The position numbers were made by a program, and so were the translations under genes. The notes under the pieces were generated by a model. That model was given only the letters and a program-made list of their open reading frames with translations. It had not been told where the DNA came from and made no database searches. A stretch of DNA of 6,354 nt. Source: Propionibacteriaceae bacterium (GTDB lineage Bacteria > Actinomycetota > Actinomycetes > Propionibacteriales > Propionibacteriaceae). The stretch covers positions 1-6,354 of the forward strand of contig JAITED010000088.1 in NCBI GenBank assembly GCA_031282235.1. The letters are read 5' to 3'. Shown piece after piece: positions 5,323-6,354 of the stretch. The first letter of the stretch is position 1. Each line of letters begins with the position of its first letter.

Positions 5323-6354
5323 CGGAGGATTCGTTGCGCACTGGGCCGATGCGGGTTGCCAACCAGACTGCGACGACGACCACCACCACCTGTGTCCCGA
5401 AAAGCCAGCCGAAAGTGGCCCCGGAACTCGCCCTACCATGCAGCGCGGCGTATATGGTGCCTGCCACGCCTGCCAAAATAGCGCTGCCGAGATAATCGCC
5501 AATCTGCAAGCTGGAGGTGTTACGCCCAATCTGATCCGGCGGGGAGAGAGTCATAGTGGCTAGTGAAGTGGATGATACGGAGAACCCCATCCCTAACGCG
5601 GCGAAACAGACTCCAATCACCATCAACGGATAGATGTCAGTGCGTATCGCGGCGTAGGCGGTGATGGAAGCCATGCCGATTACCGCACACAGCGAGCCGT
5701 AGCAGATGATTTGGTCGCGGCGAATCCGTACCCAAGGACGCCCTTGGACGAAAACCCCGAGGCCGTAGCCCACCGCGCCGATTGCCAATGCGGAGCCCGC
5801 CGCCGTAGGTGATGCCCCACGATGCTCCTCCAGAAACAAAACCACGAACGATTGAGCTACGTAGAACGCTCCTGCCATGGCGAAACGCACCCCGATAACC
5901 GCAGATAACCCCCGCCCGCGCCACCACACTTTGGGCGGCATCAACTGCGGTAGCGCGATGCCAACTGCAACCAACCCCACCAGCACCCACAATACGAAAG
6001 AAAAGTGCATCTCTTTGGTGGCCATAAACTGCCCACCGGCCTCCATCGCAGCGACCCCCAACGCCGCCAAACCCGCCGCCCAGATGGGTATCTGGTGAGA
6101 TTCGGCCTTGTTGTTAGCCTGGCGGCGCCCGTATAACTGCCACAGCGGCCTGATGCCCAGCGCTGCAGATATCGCCACCAGCGGCACCACCACCGACGCC
6201 GAGTCCGCGCGGGCCACACACTCCGCCCTCCCGGACCTCGGCCCCACCTCCGATGCCGAACGCCAGACAGCATCCAGCTCCGCGTCGCCCACGGAACCGG
6301 CCGCACCAGACGTAGTCGACGGCATTCCCAACAGCACCGGATGGTCACTGGCCG
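5312..6354 (-). CDS. Major facilitator superfamily transporter, C-terminal part (cut by right window edge)
   Basis: The reading frame is open to the right edge, so the gene's start lies outside. A GTG at 6337 is in frame, but a start there would remove the N-terminal half of the family fold. Counting from that GTG, a hydrophilic stretch (about 1-45) precedes membrane segments near 46-62, 84-101, 111-130, 144-168, 176-196, 210-229, 237-256, 283-301 and 309-328. The pattern RGLSAVIGVRFAMAGAFYVAQ (142-162), EEHRGASPTAAGSALAIGAVGYGLG (170-194) and IGRNTSSLQIGDYLG (270-284) matches actinobacterial MFS proteins annotated as drug-type exporters, which move small molecules by proton antiport. The substrate cannot be inferred. 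The gene ends in a good intrinsic terminator. The hydrophilic stretch before the first visible membrane segment is odd and could be a long loop or a local rearrangement. Confidence 0.88.
   Translation of the reverse strand, partial: ASDHPVLLGMPSTTSGAAGSVGDAELDAVWRSASEVGPRSGRAECVARADSASVVVPLVAISAALGIRPLWQLYGRRQANNKAESHQIPIWAAGLAALGVAAMEAGGQFMATKEMHFSFVLWVLVGLVAVGIALPQLMPPKVWWRGRGLSAVIGVRFAMAGAFYVAQSFVVLFLEEHRGASPTAAGSALAIGAVGYGLGVFVQGRPWVRIRRDQIICYGSLCAVIGMASITAYAAIRTDIYPLMVIGVCFAALGMGFSVSSTSLATMTLSPPDQIGRNTSSLQIGDYLGSAILAGVAGTIYAALHGRASSGATFGWLFGTQVVVVVVAVWLATRIGPVRNESSGAD

Noticed and set aside
5941..6348. Minus-strand open frame rich in Arg and Trp, overlapping the MFS gene.
   Set aside because: The composition is typical of an out-of-frame reading of GC-rich DNA. 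The overlapping MFS frame shows membrane segments and family motifs.
1..6354. A single novel multi-gene system such as a defence island or biosynthetic cluster.
   Set aside because: The genes belong to unrelated housekeeping families with separate promoters and terminators, and no nuclease, toxin, mobile-element or synthase gene is present.

Overview
The window looks like ordinary chromosomal DNA of a medium-to-high-GC actinobacterium. Pointers are the DUF2510-plus-RDD membrane protein, the long (696-residue) actinobacterial-type MalQ, an actinobacterial-style FeoB G domain, GTG starts and apparent leaderless genes. A member of the Actinomycetaceae or a relative is my best guess, but genus cannot be fixed from sequence alone. 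No phage, transposon, plasmid, tRNA, rRNA or CRISPR signature was seen.

Layout from left to right. (1) Bases 1-1192, minus strand: a feoA-feoB ferrous-iron uptake operon. feoA is complete, and feoB is cut by the left window edge after 317 codons. The two overlap by four bases (ATGA), so translation is probably coupled. (2) Bases 1193-1392: a divergent intergenic region with a candidate feoA promoter, a TTGCGA-AAA-TCGCAA inverted repeat, an 8-bp tandem repeat, and an extended -10 promoter placed so that the next gene's mRNA would be leaderless. (3) Bases 1393-2142, plus strand: a predicted secreted, lipid-anchored protein of unknown function, rich in cysteine and lower in GC than its neighbours. 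(4) Bases 2188-5196, minus strand: an RDD-family membrane protein with an N-terminal DUF2510, followed after 51 bp by malQ (4-alpha-glucanotransferase). The short gap carries two perfect 16-bp tandem copies and a degenerate third. (5) Bases 5197-5311: a gap of about 115 bp with two inverted repeats and a good intrinsic terminator for the upstream gene. (6) Bases 5312-6354, minus strand: the C-terminal part of a major facilitator superfamily transporter whose 5' end lies beyond the right window edge.

Functionally these are separate units: iron import (FeoAB), an extracytoplasmic lipoprotein, cytosolic maltodextrin metabolism (MalQ) possibly co-transcribed with a small membrane protein, and a drug or solute exporter. 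I see no evidence that they form one system, and no convincing undescribed multi-gene system. The items most worth a second look are the promoter and repeat architecture, the uncharacterised lipoprotein, and the non-canonical G-domain motifs of FeoB.
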